Shown: positions 26,345-33,561, counted from the first letter of the stretch. The stretch: DNA of 64,000 bases from Steroidobacteraceae bacterium (GCA_041395505.1 JAWLAG010000001.1:1116001-1180000); one strand, 5' to 3'. Translations and numbers: made by a program. Notes: generated from the sequence alone by a model not told the origin.

Positions 26345-26626
26345 TCAGTCCCTGGCGTCAAGCGGCTCGAATTTGTCTTCGACAATCCGCCCCGTTTTGA
26401 CATCAACACCGATCTCGTGAATCTTGTTGCCCTGTCGGATGTCGAACGAATAGCGCTCAGAGCCGCCCTCGCGCTCGCGCTCTTCCTTCTCGATCTTCCC
26501 TGGCGCGGCCTTGAGAGCGATGGCACGGGCTTGGGCCATCGTGATGTCGCCTTGCTCCGCCAAGGCGAGTGGCGAAAGGGCGGCAAAGGCCGTGAGTGCC
26601 GAAATGATCAAGGCGGTCCGTTTCAT
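26345..26626 (-). CDS. PepSY-domain periplasmic protein
   Basis: 93 residues from ATG at 26626, which has a GAGGAG ribosome site. Signal peptide ends at L-A-L-A. The mature part is a single PepSY unit: I-T-M-A-Q-A-R-A-I-A-L-K-A-A-P-G, then Y-S-F-D-I-R and the closing V-D-V-K-T-G-R-I-V. Small PepSY proteins are often the first gene of operons with a two-component system and efflux or metal-defence functions, as here; they may modulate the sensor. Longer in-frame starts exist upstream but would ruin the signal peptide. Confidence 0.85.
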   Translation of the reverse strand: MKRTALIISALTAFAALSPLALAEQGDITMAQARAIALKAAPGKIEKEEREREGGSERYSFDIRQGNKIHEIGVDVKTGRIVEDKFEPLDARD

Positions 26627-26880
26627 GGCTCTACTCCTCAAGACACGTCGTCTACGTGCAAGGCCATTGTGCCCGAACGGGTTCTCGCCACGGATTCCGG
26701 CCGTATACAAAGTCCCAACCTTCAGGAGTCCCCGGGGCTGTGCCGGCGGTCATGGATGGGATAGGCGCTCGTTGAAATGTCTTGGCATGACGGCGATCCA
26801 GACAGCCGGTTCGGCGTCCGCAGGGTCAACGGCGATTTGTGCGGCGCGCGACGCTTGCGCCCAGCGAGCCACAACTTTCG

Positions 26881-27013
26881 GCATCGATCGCGGTCTATCG
26901 GCTCCAAGCGGCGTGTTCTGTCGGTCGCCGTGACGGTAAAATGGCTCAGCGTATTAGAGAAATCCAGCGGCGGCGTTGGGTTACGATGCTGCGAGACAAT
27001 TGAGTGGGAGTGA
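26881..27013 (+). repeat. Island right-end repeat, copy B, with att core
   Basis: 133 bp ending in the core GACAATTGAGTGGGAGTGA (26995-27013). Blocks: TCGCGGTCTATC, CCAAGCG, TGACGGTAAA, and a 36-base terminal stretch that matches copy C in 34 positions. In copies B, C and D the first T of TCTAT lies 119 bases, and the G of GACGGT 81 bases, before the last base. The frame that ends in T-I-E-W-E-stop is open through the whole repeat. The 250 bases upstream of this repeat (26627-26880) should hold the promoter of the PepSY-RND operon; I see no convincing box. Confidence 0.85.
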
Positions 27014-27418
27014 GGTGCACCACGAATCCGTTACATTACAAAGAGAATCAATAGGTTAGAATGCGGAGGAGACAATTGACCTTGGATCGTCTCCGAGAAG
27101 GTCTGAGTTTCTAACCGACTGATCCTTATGGGAAATAGAACGATCCTCGGACTCAGTACTCTCGGCGGCGGGACTCTCGTGACGGCAGAGTTGACGGTCA
27201 TTGCGTGGGCGACTCGGCCAACTGCACTGGCTGGGTGAAATGCAAATGTGCTGCGGGCTGCCGAATTCTTGTAGTCGCAAGTTCCGCAGCGGTGGTCGTG
27301 GCAAGATCGGTTTGGCAAGTGCCCAAAATGCTCACTCATGGTGACTAACATCCGCGTTGCATGAACCGGCATCACCATCGACGCTCTGCAATGGACGCCC
27401 AGCAGTACCATCGCAATC
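27014..27418. other. Left end of island 2, no gene seen
   Basis: 405 bases without a convincing reading frame. The base composition is lower in GC than the core genome. GGAGAC at 27069-27074 pairs with GTCTCC at 27090-27095, a weak hairpin. It could hold the promoter of the acetyltransferase gene. Confidence 0.4.
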
Positions 27419-27949
27419 ATGCCGTCCGAGTTCGATGACCTGACATTCCGGCCACTGGCGCGAGCCGACCTGCGAGTGCTGCACGAATGGATTCAGCGCC
27501 CGCACGTGGCGGAGTGGTGGGACAACGACTACTCCCAAGAGGAAGTCGAGCGCGACTACCTGCCGACCATCGATGGCGGCTCAACGACCAAAGCGTATAT
27601 CGCATACCTGTCGGGCAAGCCGATCGGGTTCATTCAGTCCTACGTAGTCAAGGATTCCGGTGGAGGTTGGTGGACCTCGGAGCAGGACCCCGGGGCCCTC
27701 GGCATCGATCAGTTTCTCGTCGATGCGAATCGCCTGAATCAGGGTCTGGGCACCACGATGATCCGCAGCTTTGTGGCTCGCCTGTTCAGCGATCCGGCAG
27801 TCACCCGGATACAGACAGATCCTGACCCGGAGAACCATCGTGCCATTCGTTGCTACGAGAAGGCCGGCTTCGTGCAAATCTGTCCGGTGATGACTCCGGA
27901 TGGTCCGGCCCTGCTGATGGCATGCGATCGTTCGAGGTCAGGTCAATGA
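27419..27949 (+). CDS. GNAT acetyltransferase resembling aminoglycoside 6'-N-acetyltransferase AAC(6')
   Basis: 176 residues. From memory of AAC(6')-Ib-type enzymes, the match runs end to end: L-x-E-W-I-x-R-P-H-V-x-E-W-W near the N-terminus, Y-I-A-Y-L-S-G-K-P-I-G-F-I-Q-S-Y-V, then G-W-W-x-x-E-x-D-P-G-x-x-G-I-D-Q containing the conserved catalytic-region Asp. The acetyl-CoA loop N-Q-G-L-G-T, I-Q-T-D-P-x-P-x-N, R-A-I-R-C-Y-E-K-A-G-F and T-P-D-G-P-A follow. These enzymes acetylate the 6'-amino group of kanamycin, tobramycin and similar drugs. Whether this one confers resistance is not shown by sequence. Its stop overlaps the next gene (ATGA). Confidence 0.82.
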   Translation: MPSEFDDLTFRPLARADLRVLHEWIQRPHVAEWWDNDYSQEEVERDYLPTIDGGSTTKAYIAYLSGKPIGFIQSYVVKDSGGGWWTSEQDPGALGIDQFLVDANRLNQGLGTTMIRSFVARLFSDPAVTRIQTDPDPENHRAIRCYEKAGFVQICPVMTPDGPALLMACDRSRSGQ

Positions 27950-28431
27950 AACTGGCGGAAGTGCGCGCGTTCATGACCGCCCAGCCATGGGGGGTGGAAG
28001 CCACATGCTCAAGCAGCGGAACCCCGCAGGCCGCGGTGATCGGGGTTGCGATCACCGACAGACTCGAACTGGTATTTGACACGTTGGTAGCTTCGCGCAA
28101 GCACGCCAATTTATTGCTGAGGCCGGCAATTGCTCTGGTCATCGGGTGGGACGCGGCGATCACCGTACAGATCGAGGGTGCCTGCGATCAGCCCGTAGGT
28201 GCAGATCTGGCGCGGCTCAGGGACTGCTACATCGCGCGATTTCCCGATGGACGAGACCGGGCGGCCAGTTCCGAGGTGGCTTACTGGCGAGTGCGGCCCC
28301 ACTGGATCCGCTACAGCGATTTCAACGTCGATCCGCCTGTGATTCTGCAGTGGGGTCGCGAAGATATTGCCGCATACGCCGGTGGCGACCGTCGATACCA
28401 CGCAGACCGTATTGCAGAACCAGGTCGATAA
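27946..28431 (+). CDS. Pyridoxamine 5'-phosphate oxidase-like flavin-binding protein
   Basis: 161 residues from ATG at 27946, overlapping the acetyltransferase stop by four bases. The split-barrel pattern is visible: A-T-C-S-S-S-G-T-P-Q-A-A-V-I-G-V-A, then L-V-F-D-T-L-x-x-S-R-K-H-A-N-L and a V-x-G-W-D strand, ending with R-V-R-P-H-W-I-R-Y-S-D-F. This is the PNPOx-like superfamily (FMN or F420 binders). True PNP oxidase motifs are not evident, so substrate is unknown. Likely co-transcribed with the acetyltransferase. Confidence 0.75.
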   Translation: MKLAEVRAFMTAQPWGVEATCSSSGTPQAAVIGVAITDRLELVFDTLVASRKHANLLLRPAIALVIGWDAAITVQIEGACDQPVGADLARLRDCYIARFPDGRDRAASSEVAYWRVRPHWIRYSDFNVDPPVILQWGREDIAAYAGGDRRYHADRIAEPGR

Positions 28432-28516
28432 GTTGCGGCAGCGCGGCGTCAGCTGGAATGCGATCGGCAGCGTATTGGGCATGTCCCGCCAAGCGGCGTG
28501 GGAACGATTTTCCTAG
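28382..28516 (+). CDS. Small helix-turn-helix ORF overlapping the PNPOx-like gene
   Basis: 44 codons from GTG at 28382, in another frame and overlapping the previous gene by 50 bases. The C-terminal two thirds reads as a plausible HTH: V-D-K-L-R-Q-R-G-V-S-W-N-A-I-G-S-V-L-G-M, then S-R-Q-A-A-W-E-R-F. Similar HTH tails occur at the end of longer proteins, so this may be a frameshifted C-terminus of the PNPOx-like gene and not an independent gene. Moderate to low confidence. Confidence 0.4.
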   Translation: MATVDTTQTVLQNQVDKLRQRGVSWNAIGSVLGMSRQAAWERFS

Positions 28517-28564
28517 TTGCCGTCACGATCCCCAGCGATGGACCGCTGGCCCCAGCAGCCACTG

Positions 28565-29191
28565 TCACGGCTGCGCGGCAAATTGGCGCGCGGAGATGTT
28601 GATGTCTCCCCACTGACCGTGTGGGATGGGTGTTTGCCGTTCGCGCGCGTCGAACACGGCCCATCCGTCTGCATCAAGCTGCAGTGCCACCGGGTGAATC
28701 GTTCGCGGGGCGCTGCTCTTTGCCTGGATTCGGACAACGACGGAACGCCGGATGGCATCGGCGAGTGCGGCCACACGTGGATCAGCTGTCGTGAGTGGTT
28801 TCGCAGCAAAGCGAAATCGGCGCTGAGAGTCCTGAACTCGATTCCGCACTATCTCCGGCAACGACTCCACCAGTTTGTCGCGCACGCGTTGCGCGGCTGA
28901 TCTGATATCGAGTTCGGCGAGCGCGGCGTTAGGCGCTGACAGAATCACGCCCAGTGCTTCGGCCTCTTCGGCGTCCAGCCCCACTAGGCGTGAACGATAG
29001 TTGAAGGCCAGCTCGACTCCGCCCTTGTAGCCGCGGTGGACAATGACTGGCAATCCGGCCTCGGTCAGCGCATCAATGTCGCGCAGTATCGTCCGTCTGG
29101 CGACTTCAAGTTCATTCGCCAGCTGTAGCGTTGTCAGTCGACCTCGATTCTGCAGCGCCAGCAATATCCGCAGTAGTCGGGAAGCGCGCAT
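28565..29191 (-). CDS. YafY-type transcriptional regulator (HTH_11 and WYL-like)
   Basis: 208 residues. An N-terminal winged helix (R-L-L-R-I-L-L-A-L-Q-N-R-G-R-L-T-T-L-Q-L-A, then R-R-T-I-L-R-D-I-D-A-L-T-E-A-G-L-P-V) is followed by a spacer helix region and a V-V-R-I-Q-A-K strand that begins a WYL domain. Most members run to 220-330 residues, so the C-terminal part is short. WYL proteins sense ligands or nucleic acids. The divergent neighbour at 29329 is a candidate target. Confidence 0.8.
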   Translation of the reverse strand: MRASRLLRILLALQNRGRLTTLQLANELEVARRTILRDIDALTEAGLPVIVHRGYKGGVELAFNYRSRLVGLDAEEAEALGVILSAPNAALAELDIRSAAQRVRDKLVESLPEIVRNRVQDSQRRFRFAAKPLTTADPRVAALADAIRRSVVVRIQAKSSAPRTIHPVALQLDADGWAVFDARERQTPIPHGQWGDINISARQFAAQP

Positions 29192-29328
29192 GTCTGCCTA
29201 TCCATATATGACTTAAGAAGTCATATTACCTGCTCCAACATTCGCCGTACCGGAACAACGGTGGAGGGTGATGTGCGCACATGTCCTGGAAAGGTCTTGG
29301 CTGGTCGGTATCTGGAGGGACGGTCAAC

Positions 29329-29751
29329 ATGGGAACCGTAACCTACGGTTCGGGCACGCCCGATGACCCCTGGAAGTTGAAGACGCCGCCGCAAACATCC
29401 GAGTTCCTGGCGTGGCGGGATGAGAGCGAGAAGCCGCACAAATTGGTGGTGCAGGTCGGTACGACGAAGCTGTCCTACCAGCTGCGGTGCCTTGACGATC
29501 TTCACGCGATGCTCAAGAAGCACAAGGACTGGATGCTGCTCGGCAACGCCGATGAAGGAAAACCGGTTGTTCCAGGGACGGTCGAAGCCTGGGCGCGCAG
29601 CGAATCCAATCCAGTCGGCGGCTACTACGGGCTTCGGAAAGGATATCGGGGTCGATTCGCCAACTATGTGCCGCCGGTGCTCGAACTCCTCGGGTGGGTG
29701 GAGCTGGAGCACAACGCGCGCAACAACCGCGTGCGTGCGTTGAAGAAGTAG
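29329..29751 (+). CDS. Conserved hypothetical protein (DUF6855-like)
   Basis: 140 residues starting M-G-T-V-T-Y-G-S-G-T-P-D-D-P-W. I set the start at ATG 29329 because GGAGG (29314-29318) precedes it at a good distance; an in-frame ATG at 29281 would add 16 residues of no recognisable conservation. Other visible patterns are Y-Q-L-R-C-L-D-D-L-H-A-M-L, G-T-V-E-A-W-A-R-S, N-P-V-G-G-Y-Y-G-L-R-K-G-Y-R-G-R-F and the closing H-N-A-R-N-N-R. Small proteins with this layout occur widely in proteobacteria and actinobacteria. Function is unknown. No signal peptide or membrane helix. Confidence 0.7.
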   Translation: MGTVTYGSGTPDDPWKLKTPPQTSEFLAWRDESEKPHKLVVQVGTTKLSYQLRCLDDLHAMLKKHKDWMLLGNADEGKPVVPGTVEAWARSESNPVGGYYGLRKGYRGRFANYVPPVLELLGWVELEHNARNNRVRALKK

Positions 29752-29792
29752 CACAATTGGCCATGAAGCTCTTCTATTCATAGAGAGATTTG

Positions 29793-30215
29793 ATGAAGTC
29801 ATTCGCAACGCGAATTGCCATTCATGCGCCGGCTGAGAAGGTCTGGCGTGTGCTGACGGACCTGCCGAATTGGCGACAGTGGAACACCACGGTAGAGCGC
29901 ACTGAAGGCATCGTCGGTCCTGGCGCAAAGGTCACCGTGTACGTCAAACAAAGTCCGAATCGGGCCTTCCCGCTGCGCGTGAGCGAGTTGGATAGTCCAC
30001 GGCGCATGGTGTGGGTGGGCGGCATGCCGCTCGGACTTTTCCGCGGCACGCGCGTCTACGGCATTGCGGCAGCGCCTGGCGGCGGCGTCGAATTCAGTAT
30101 GCACGAGGATTACACAGGCCCTTTGGCAGGCCTCATTGGTAAGTCGATACCCGATCTGCAACCGGCTTTCGAAGAATTTGCGCAGTGTCTCAAACGCGAA
30201 TGCGAGCGGACATGA
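29793..30215 (+). CDS. SRPBCC (START-like) family protein
   Basis: 140 residues. Begins I-A-I-H-A-P-A-E-K-V-W-R-V-L-T-D-L-P-N-W-R-Q-W-N, the typical first strand and helix of the SRPBCC hydrophobic-cavity fold. Later come F-P-L-R-V-S-E-L and the long C-terminal helix ending L-K-R-E-C. Ligand unknown. A TTG directly before the ATG (29790) could also serve as start. Last gene of island 2, 34 bases before the right-end repeat. Confidence 0.75.
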   Translation: MKSFATRIAIHAPAEKVWRVLTDLPNWRQWNTTVERTEGIVGPGAKVTVYVKQSPNRAFPLRVSELDSPRRMVWVGGMPLGLFRGTRVYGIAAAPGGGVEFSMHEDYTGPLAGLIGKSIPDLQPAFEEFAQCLKRECERT

Positions 30216-30249
30216 TCGATCCGCACGAGCCGCCGTACAGAGTCTCTCC

Positions 30250-30382
30250 AAATCAATCGCGATCTATTGACGTCAAGCGAACCAATTTGCCGGTCGTCGT
30301 GACGGTAAAGTCGTCCAGCACACGCAAGAAGTTCAGCAACGGCGCGGGGTTGCGATGCTGCGAGACAATCGAGTGGGAGTGA
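30250..30382 (+). repeat. Island right-end repeat, copy C, with att core
   Basis: 133 bp ending in GACAATCGAGTGGGAGTGA (30364-30382), the core closest to guaA itself (one mismatch). TCGCGATCTAT, TCAAGCG and TGACGGTAAA lie at exactly the same distances from the end as in copies B and D. Open in the frame ending T-I-E-W-E-stop. Confidence 0.85.
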
Positions 30383-30890
30383 CCAGGAAATCTCTACGCT
30401 ACCAGGCGCTACCGCTTGGATCAGCCGTTGTTTTCGGGAAAAAGTGGCGCAAACCGCAACGTCAGTATTGTCGCTGCCGAACGATTCGAGTAGTCGTCAT
30501 TCGAGGCGTCGGAAAGCATCAGAATAACGAACTGTCGACGGTCGACAATCGATCCTAGTCGGCCACTCGAGCAAGCGCTTACGAACGTCGCTGCAAACGC
30601 CGCATTGAGCCGCCCCGTGAAGAGGGACCACAGGCACTCGTCGAAGGTCTCGTCGAACGCGTCGGCCGCGCGCCACAGCGGCAAGGCGTCTTGCTCGCGA
30701 TGCAGAGGACGGCCATATCGAAGTCGACGCCGCTGCGGGTGGCCCCCTCGACGATCCGATCGCGGCCTCAATCGGCGATGATTGAGCAGCTTGAGAGCTA
30801 TCTCGCCCGCTGGGCGCACAGACGGCGAGCTCGAGGCCGACGTCCTCGGCGCCTGTAGATGCGGTGCCGGTCGGGCTGACCGGCATCGCC
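30383..30890. other. Left end of island 3, probable decayed coding sequence
   Basis: 508 bases with no intact gene. Minus-strand frames between about 30540 and 30700 read D-E-C-L-W-S-L-F-T-G-R-L-N-A-A-F-A-A-T-F, which faintly resembles the C-terminal half of TetR-type regulators. The frame is not sustained, so at most this is a pseudogene of a regulator for the MBL gene. Confidence 0.3.
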
Positions 30891-31982
30891 TCAATTCATG
30901 ACCGCGTGCAGAATGACCATGCGGCAGTGGCTGTCGGCATACACATCCACGACGGACAGCCTGTCCTGCCATTCGTCGATCAGTGCGGCGGAACACTCGT
31001 CCCGGATTCCTTCGATCGCCATGCGATAAGCCAGGTTGGCGTTGGCAAAACCGATCGCAGCCAGGTTCTCGCCAACGCGCTGATCGAAGCCGGGCATTCG
31101 GCTGCGAACTTGCTGCTGCACATCCCGCGTATACGCCTGTGCCTCGAGCACATCGTCACGCGTGGCAAGGAACGAGATATGCCCGCTGAGCAGCAGGTCG
31201 AAGTCGTACGCCAGCAGCTCATCGAAGTTCTCAAGATACGCCTGGAAGTCGGACGTCGCACCGAAGTTCATGAACGGCACTTCGCCGGGTGTCACCGTAT
31301 CGACTGCCACCAGGAACTTCTTGTTAGGCAGATAGATGATCGCGTCGTGATCCGTCGAGTGATAGTTGGCCGTTCGCAGCTCGAACACTTCACCTCCGAG
31401 CGAGAACTCGTAGTCATCCTCATAGGTCAGATTTGGCACGAGAATCCCAGGGTGCCCGCGTTGTGCGATGCTCTCGGCGACGCTGGCAGGGGCAAGGATT
31501 TGCAGGTTCGGCACGTCGGCGAACACACTGCTTCCGCCGATGTGGTCCGTATGCCCGTGGCTGTACACGAGATATGCAATCGGCAAGCCAGGGGCAGCTT
31601 CCGCGAGGACGTCAGGCAACGCGTTCCCGAAGCTCGGCGGCGCGTCGATGACGACCAGACCCTCGTCCGTGACGACGAAAGCCGACGTGTAGACGCCACC
31701 CGTCACATAGAACAGGTTGGGCTTCACTTCTTCGACGTAGACGCCGGTCCCCGGGATATCCGGCATTCGCGCCCGCGTTGCCGGGAGCTCGGGTGCGAAT
31801 GCATCGTAAGAATTCGGGTGCGAAGGGTCGAGCCTAACGGTGTCGCCGGTATAGCGTGTGCCTGCCGCATCGGAACTGGACTCGTCTTGCGCGATTGCGG
31901 AGTCGGTCAGCAATTGGGCGCCGATACCGGACACCGCAAAGAGAGCGATATTGGCGGCTGTATGCATGAGCTTCTTGTGCAT
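30891..31982 (-). CDS. Secreted metallo-beta-lactamase-fold hydrolase
   Basis: 363 residues with a signal peptide ending near A-I-A-Q (residue 32). The zinc motif H-x-H-x-D-H is Y-S-H-G-H-T-D-H-I-G-G (H142, H144, D146, H147). A later ligand His is in A-N-Y-H-S-T-D-H-D, an Asp in V-A-V-D-T-V-T-P-G-E, and the last His in L-L-S-G-H-I-S. The domain lies in residues 85-290; the helical C-terminal 70 residues are unassigned. Related periplasmic MBL proteins act on varied esters or lactones; substrate is unknown. Downstream of the DUF1772-like gene on the same strand, 43 bases apart. Confidence 0.85.
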   Translation of the reverse strand: MHKKLMHTAANIALFAVSGIGAQLLTDSAIAQDESSSDAAGTRYTGDTVRLDPSHPNSYDAFAPELPATRARMPDIPGTGVYVEEVKPNLFYVTGGVYTSAFVVTDEGLVVIDAPPSFGNALPDVLAEAAPGLPIAYLVYSHGHTDHIGGSSVFADVPNLQILAPASVAESIAQRGHPGILVPNLTYEDDYEFSLGGEVFELRTANYHSTDHDAIIYLPNKKFLVAVDTVTPGEVPFMNFGATSDFQAYLENFDELLAYDFDLLLSGHISFLATRDDVLEAQAYTRDVQQQVRSRMPGFDQRVGENLAAIGFANANLAYRMAIEGIRDECSAALIDEWQDRLSVVDVYADSHCRMVILHAVMN

Positions 31983-32025
31983 CGGATACTCCTGGTCGGT
32001 GCGAATGACGCTTGCGGCATTGCCG

Positions 32026-32520
32026 TTAGCGGATGCTCATCGCGGTCAGCAACAGAGCGCAGGCGGAAGTGGCCAGCACGGTTCTGACCGAATTCCACAG
32101 GACCCAGCGGCCCTCGAAGTCGGTGCGCGCTGCCCGAACGACAGCGTCATCGATTGCGTCGACGTCGAGCGCCTGAAGCTTGTTGTTCAGTGGAACATTG
32201 ATCGCGAAGGTGGGTGCCTGAACGCCGAAGAGGTAGATCAGCGTGGCGATGACGAGCAGCGCGCGCTCGATGCCGTCCAGGCGCCAGAACCCAAGCACTG
32301 CCGCGACCAGCAGGGCGACGGCAGATCCCATCCAGACCAGGCCGAAGATCGGCTGGCCCCGCTGGATCACGCCATCGATCACCTGAAACGCGCGAATGAA
32401 GCCCCGATCGCTGAGGTTTCTGATCCCCGGCATCACGACCGATGCGAAAGCGAACACGAATCCGGCGGTCAGTGTACACAGCAGTGTCGCCAGTATCAAA
32501 ATGAAGTCGAAGAGGTCCAT
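32026..32520 (-). CDS. DUF1772-like integral membrane protein (anthrone-oxygenase family fold)
   Basis: 164 residues with four membrane helices, near 5-28, 55-80, 85-108 and 143-160. The patterns F-A-F-A-S-V-V-M-P-G, L-Y-L-F-G-V-Q-A-P-T-F-x-I-N-V-P-L-N-N and F-E-G-R-W-V-L-W-N-S-V-R-T fit DUF1772/anthrone oxygenase-like proteins. Function in bacteria is unknown. Same strand as the MBL gene and likely co-transcribed with it. Confidence 0.75.
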   Translation of the reverse strand: MDLFDFILILATLLCTLTAGFVFAFASVVMPGIRNLSDRGFIRAFQVIDGVIQRGQPIFGLVWMGSAVALLVAAVLGFWRLDGIERALLVIATLIYLFGVQAPTFAINVPLNNKLQALDVDAIDDAVVRAARTDFEGRWVLWNSVRTVLATSACALLLTAMSIR

Positions 32521-32608
32521 GAATCTGTCCCCTTGGTCTTCGAATCGAGGCTGAACCCTGATACTGCCTCATTCACGCCGGAGTTTCTACCTGCGCCGCG
32601 CGCGATCG

Positions 32609-32648
32609 AAAAAACGACGCGGCCGGGAGGATCTCTCCCGGCCGCGTC
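32609..32648 (-). terminator. Strong rho-independent terminator, minus strand
   Basis: A perfect 14-bp stem (GACGCGGCCGGGAG at 32616-32629 with CTCCCGGCCGCGTC at 32635-32648) and a 5-base loop. On the minus strand it is followed by a run of six T (32609-32614). It lies just past the stop of the YHS fragment at 32655. Confidence 0.9.
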
Positions 32649-32654
32649 CAACGG

Positions 32655-32840
32655 CTACAGCTTGTTGACCGCCTTGTGCTCGATCGAGGGCCAGATCCGC
32701 TTCGCGTCGGCGAGGATCCGCTCGTTGTCCGCCACGTACTTATCGAAGATCGCACCGTTCACGAACAGATAGAGATTGCCGTCCATGATGTCGGCAAAGC
32801 GGGGATCGCCGTCGAACTTGCGGCCGAGCGCCCGCCGACA
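32655..32840 (-). pseudogene. C-terminal fragment of a YHS-domain protein
   Basis: The last 50 or so codons (D-P-R-F-A-D-I-M-D-G-N-L-Y-L-F-V-N, then A-D-A-K-R-I-W-P-S-I-E-H) match the end of secreted YHS-domain proteins, where a D-G-K-L-Y-L-x-Y-N strand is followed by a helix and a Trp-Pro. The frame is open back to 32984, but the added residues are Arg-rich and unlike the family, and the YHS core is missing. It still keeps its native terminator. Confidence 0.6.
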
Positions 32841-33377
32841 CGTTCGCGAAGGACACGCAAGGCTACCTGCCGCTCTTTGATGTCCAACAGCTCGGCGGCC
32901 CCACCCGGACCTGAAACGCGCCAGTCGGCCTGCTTCAGCGCGCCGATCAGATTGTTCCTCGCCGCTCTCTCTCGACGGCTTCAAGGGATCCGGTTACGGG
33001 ACCAGACAGTTCGATTGCAGCGCTCAGTAGAAGGCTGGTCATGCGGTGCGGGTTGGTCTGCTTCTCGTGATAGGCACAGTGGGCTGCGACGCAGTCGCGA
33101 GGTGCCTGGCCGTTGGGAAGCTCGCGAGCCTTCCCAGGCGCACTAGCCGCGTTGCGGAGACGCACCGGCCGAAGACGGCGGCCGTCCACTCTTGGCCGAT
33201 CTCTGCCGAATCGACGAGCACGTGGTCGCCGAATCATAATGGTCAAAGAGACGCCGGTTCCAGCCGTTCACGGGAGCGTTACGACGACGTATAGTGATTT
33301 GCGCCCGACGGCAAAAGTTCTTGGGACTTATACGCTGCGGATGCTGACAAGGGCGGATGCGACGAGCTTTTCCTGCG
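32841..33377. other. Decayed DNA at right end of island 3
   Basis: 537 bases with only short overlapping frames on both strands and no product I recognise. Copy D of the right-end repeat follows directly. Confidence 0.4.
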
Positions 33378-33510
33378 GCTTCTTTCGCGATCTATCGCCC
33401 TCCAGCGAAAGTTTTCGACGGGATCCCTGACGGTATTGACTCGGAGCGATGTGCAGAGCGGCAATCAGAACAAGGGGTTGCGGGGCTGGGAAATGATTGA
33501 GTGGGAGTGA
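33378..33510 (+). repeat. Island right-end repeat, copy D, with att core
   Basis: 133 bp ending in AATGATTGAGTGGGAGTGA (33492-33510). The most divergent copy, but TCGCGATCTATC and CTGACGGTA keep the same spacing to the end (119 and 81 bases). The frame ending M-I-E-W-E-stop is open over the last 40 codons. Confidence 0.8.
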
Positions 33511-33561
33511 GGGGCGGCACGCTGCGTACCTGGTCTCACCGCTGACGCAAACGGCGCGCGC

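Larger units (their letters stand above)
14932..27013. mobile_element. guaA island 1 (P-type ATPase and RND efflux cargo)
   Basis: 12.1 kb between the guaA core and the next core copy at 26995-27013. It contains an IS6 element, a wrecked P4-type integrase beside the guaA end (where the integrase of such islands is expected), a P-type ATPase, and a complete two-component-controlled RND efflux operon. With its integrase broken it should be immobile unless helped in trans. Confidence 0.7.
27014..30382. mobile_element. guaA island 2 (acetyltransferase, PNPOx, WYL, hypothetical, SRPBCC)
   Basis: 3.4 kb between core copies at 26995-27013 and 30364-30382. Five or six small genes, no recombinase or transposase. 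It looks like a self-contained cargo unit ending in the same right-end repeat as its neighbours. Confidence 0.65.
30383..33510. mobile_element. guaA island 3 (MBL hydrolase, DUF1772-like, YHS fragment)
   Basis: 3.1 kb between core copies at 30364-30382 and 33492-33510. All recognisable genes are on the minus strand and no recombinase is present. Both ends of the unit contain decayed coding sequence. Confidence 0.6.

Noticed and set aside
30540..30850. TetR regulator on the minus strand
   Set aside because: Only a short faint match and no continuous frame; noted as decayed DNA.
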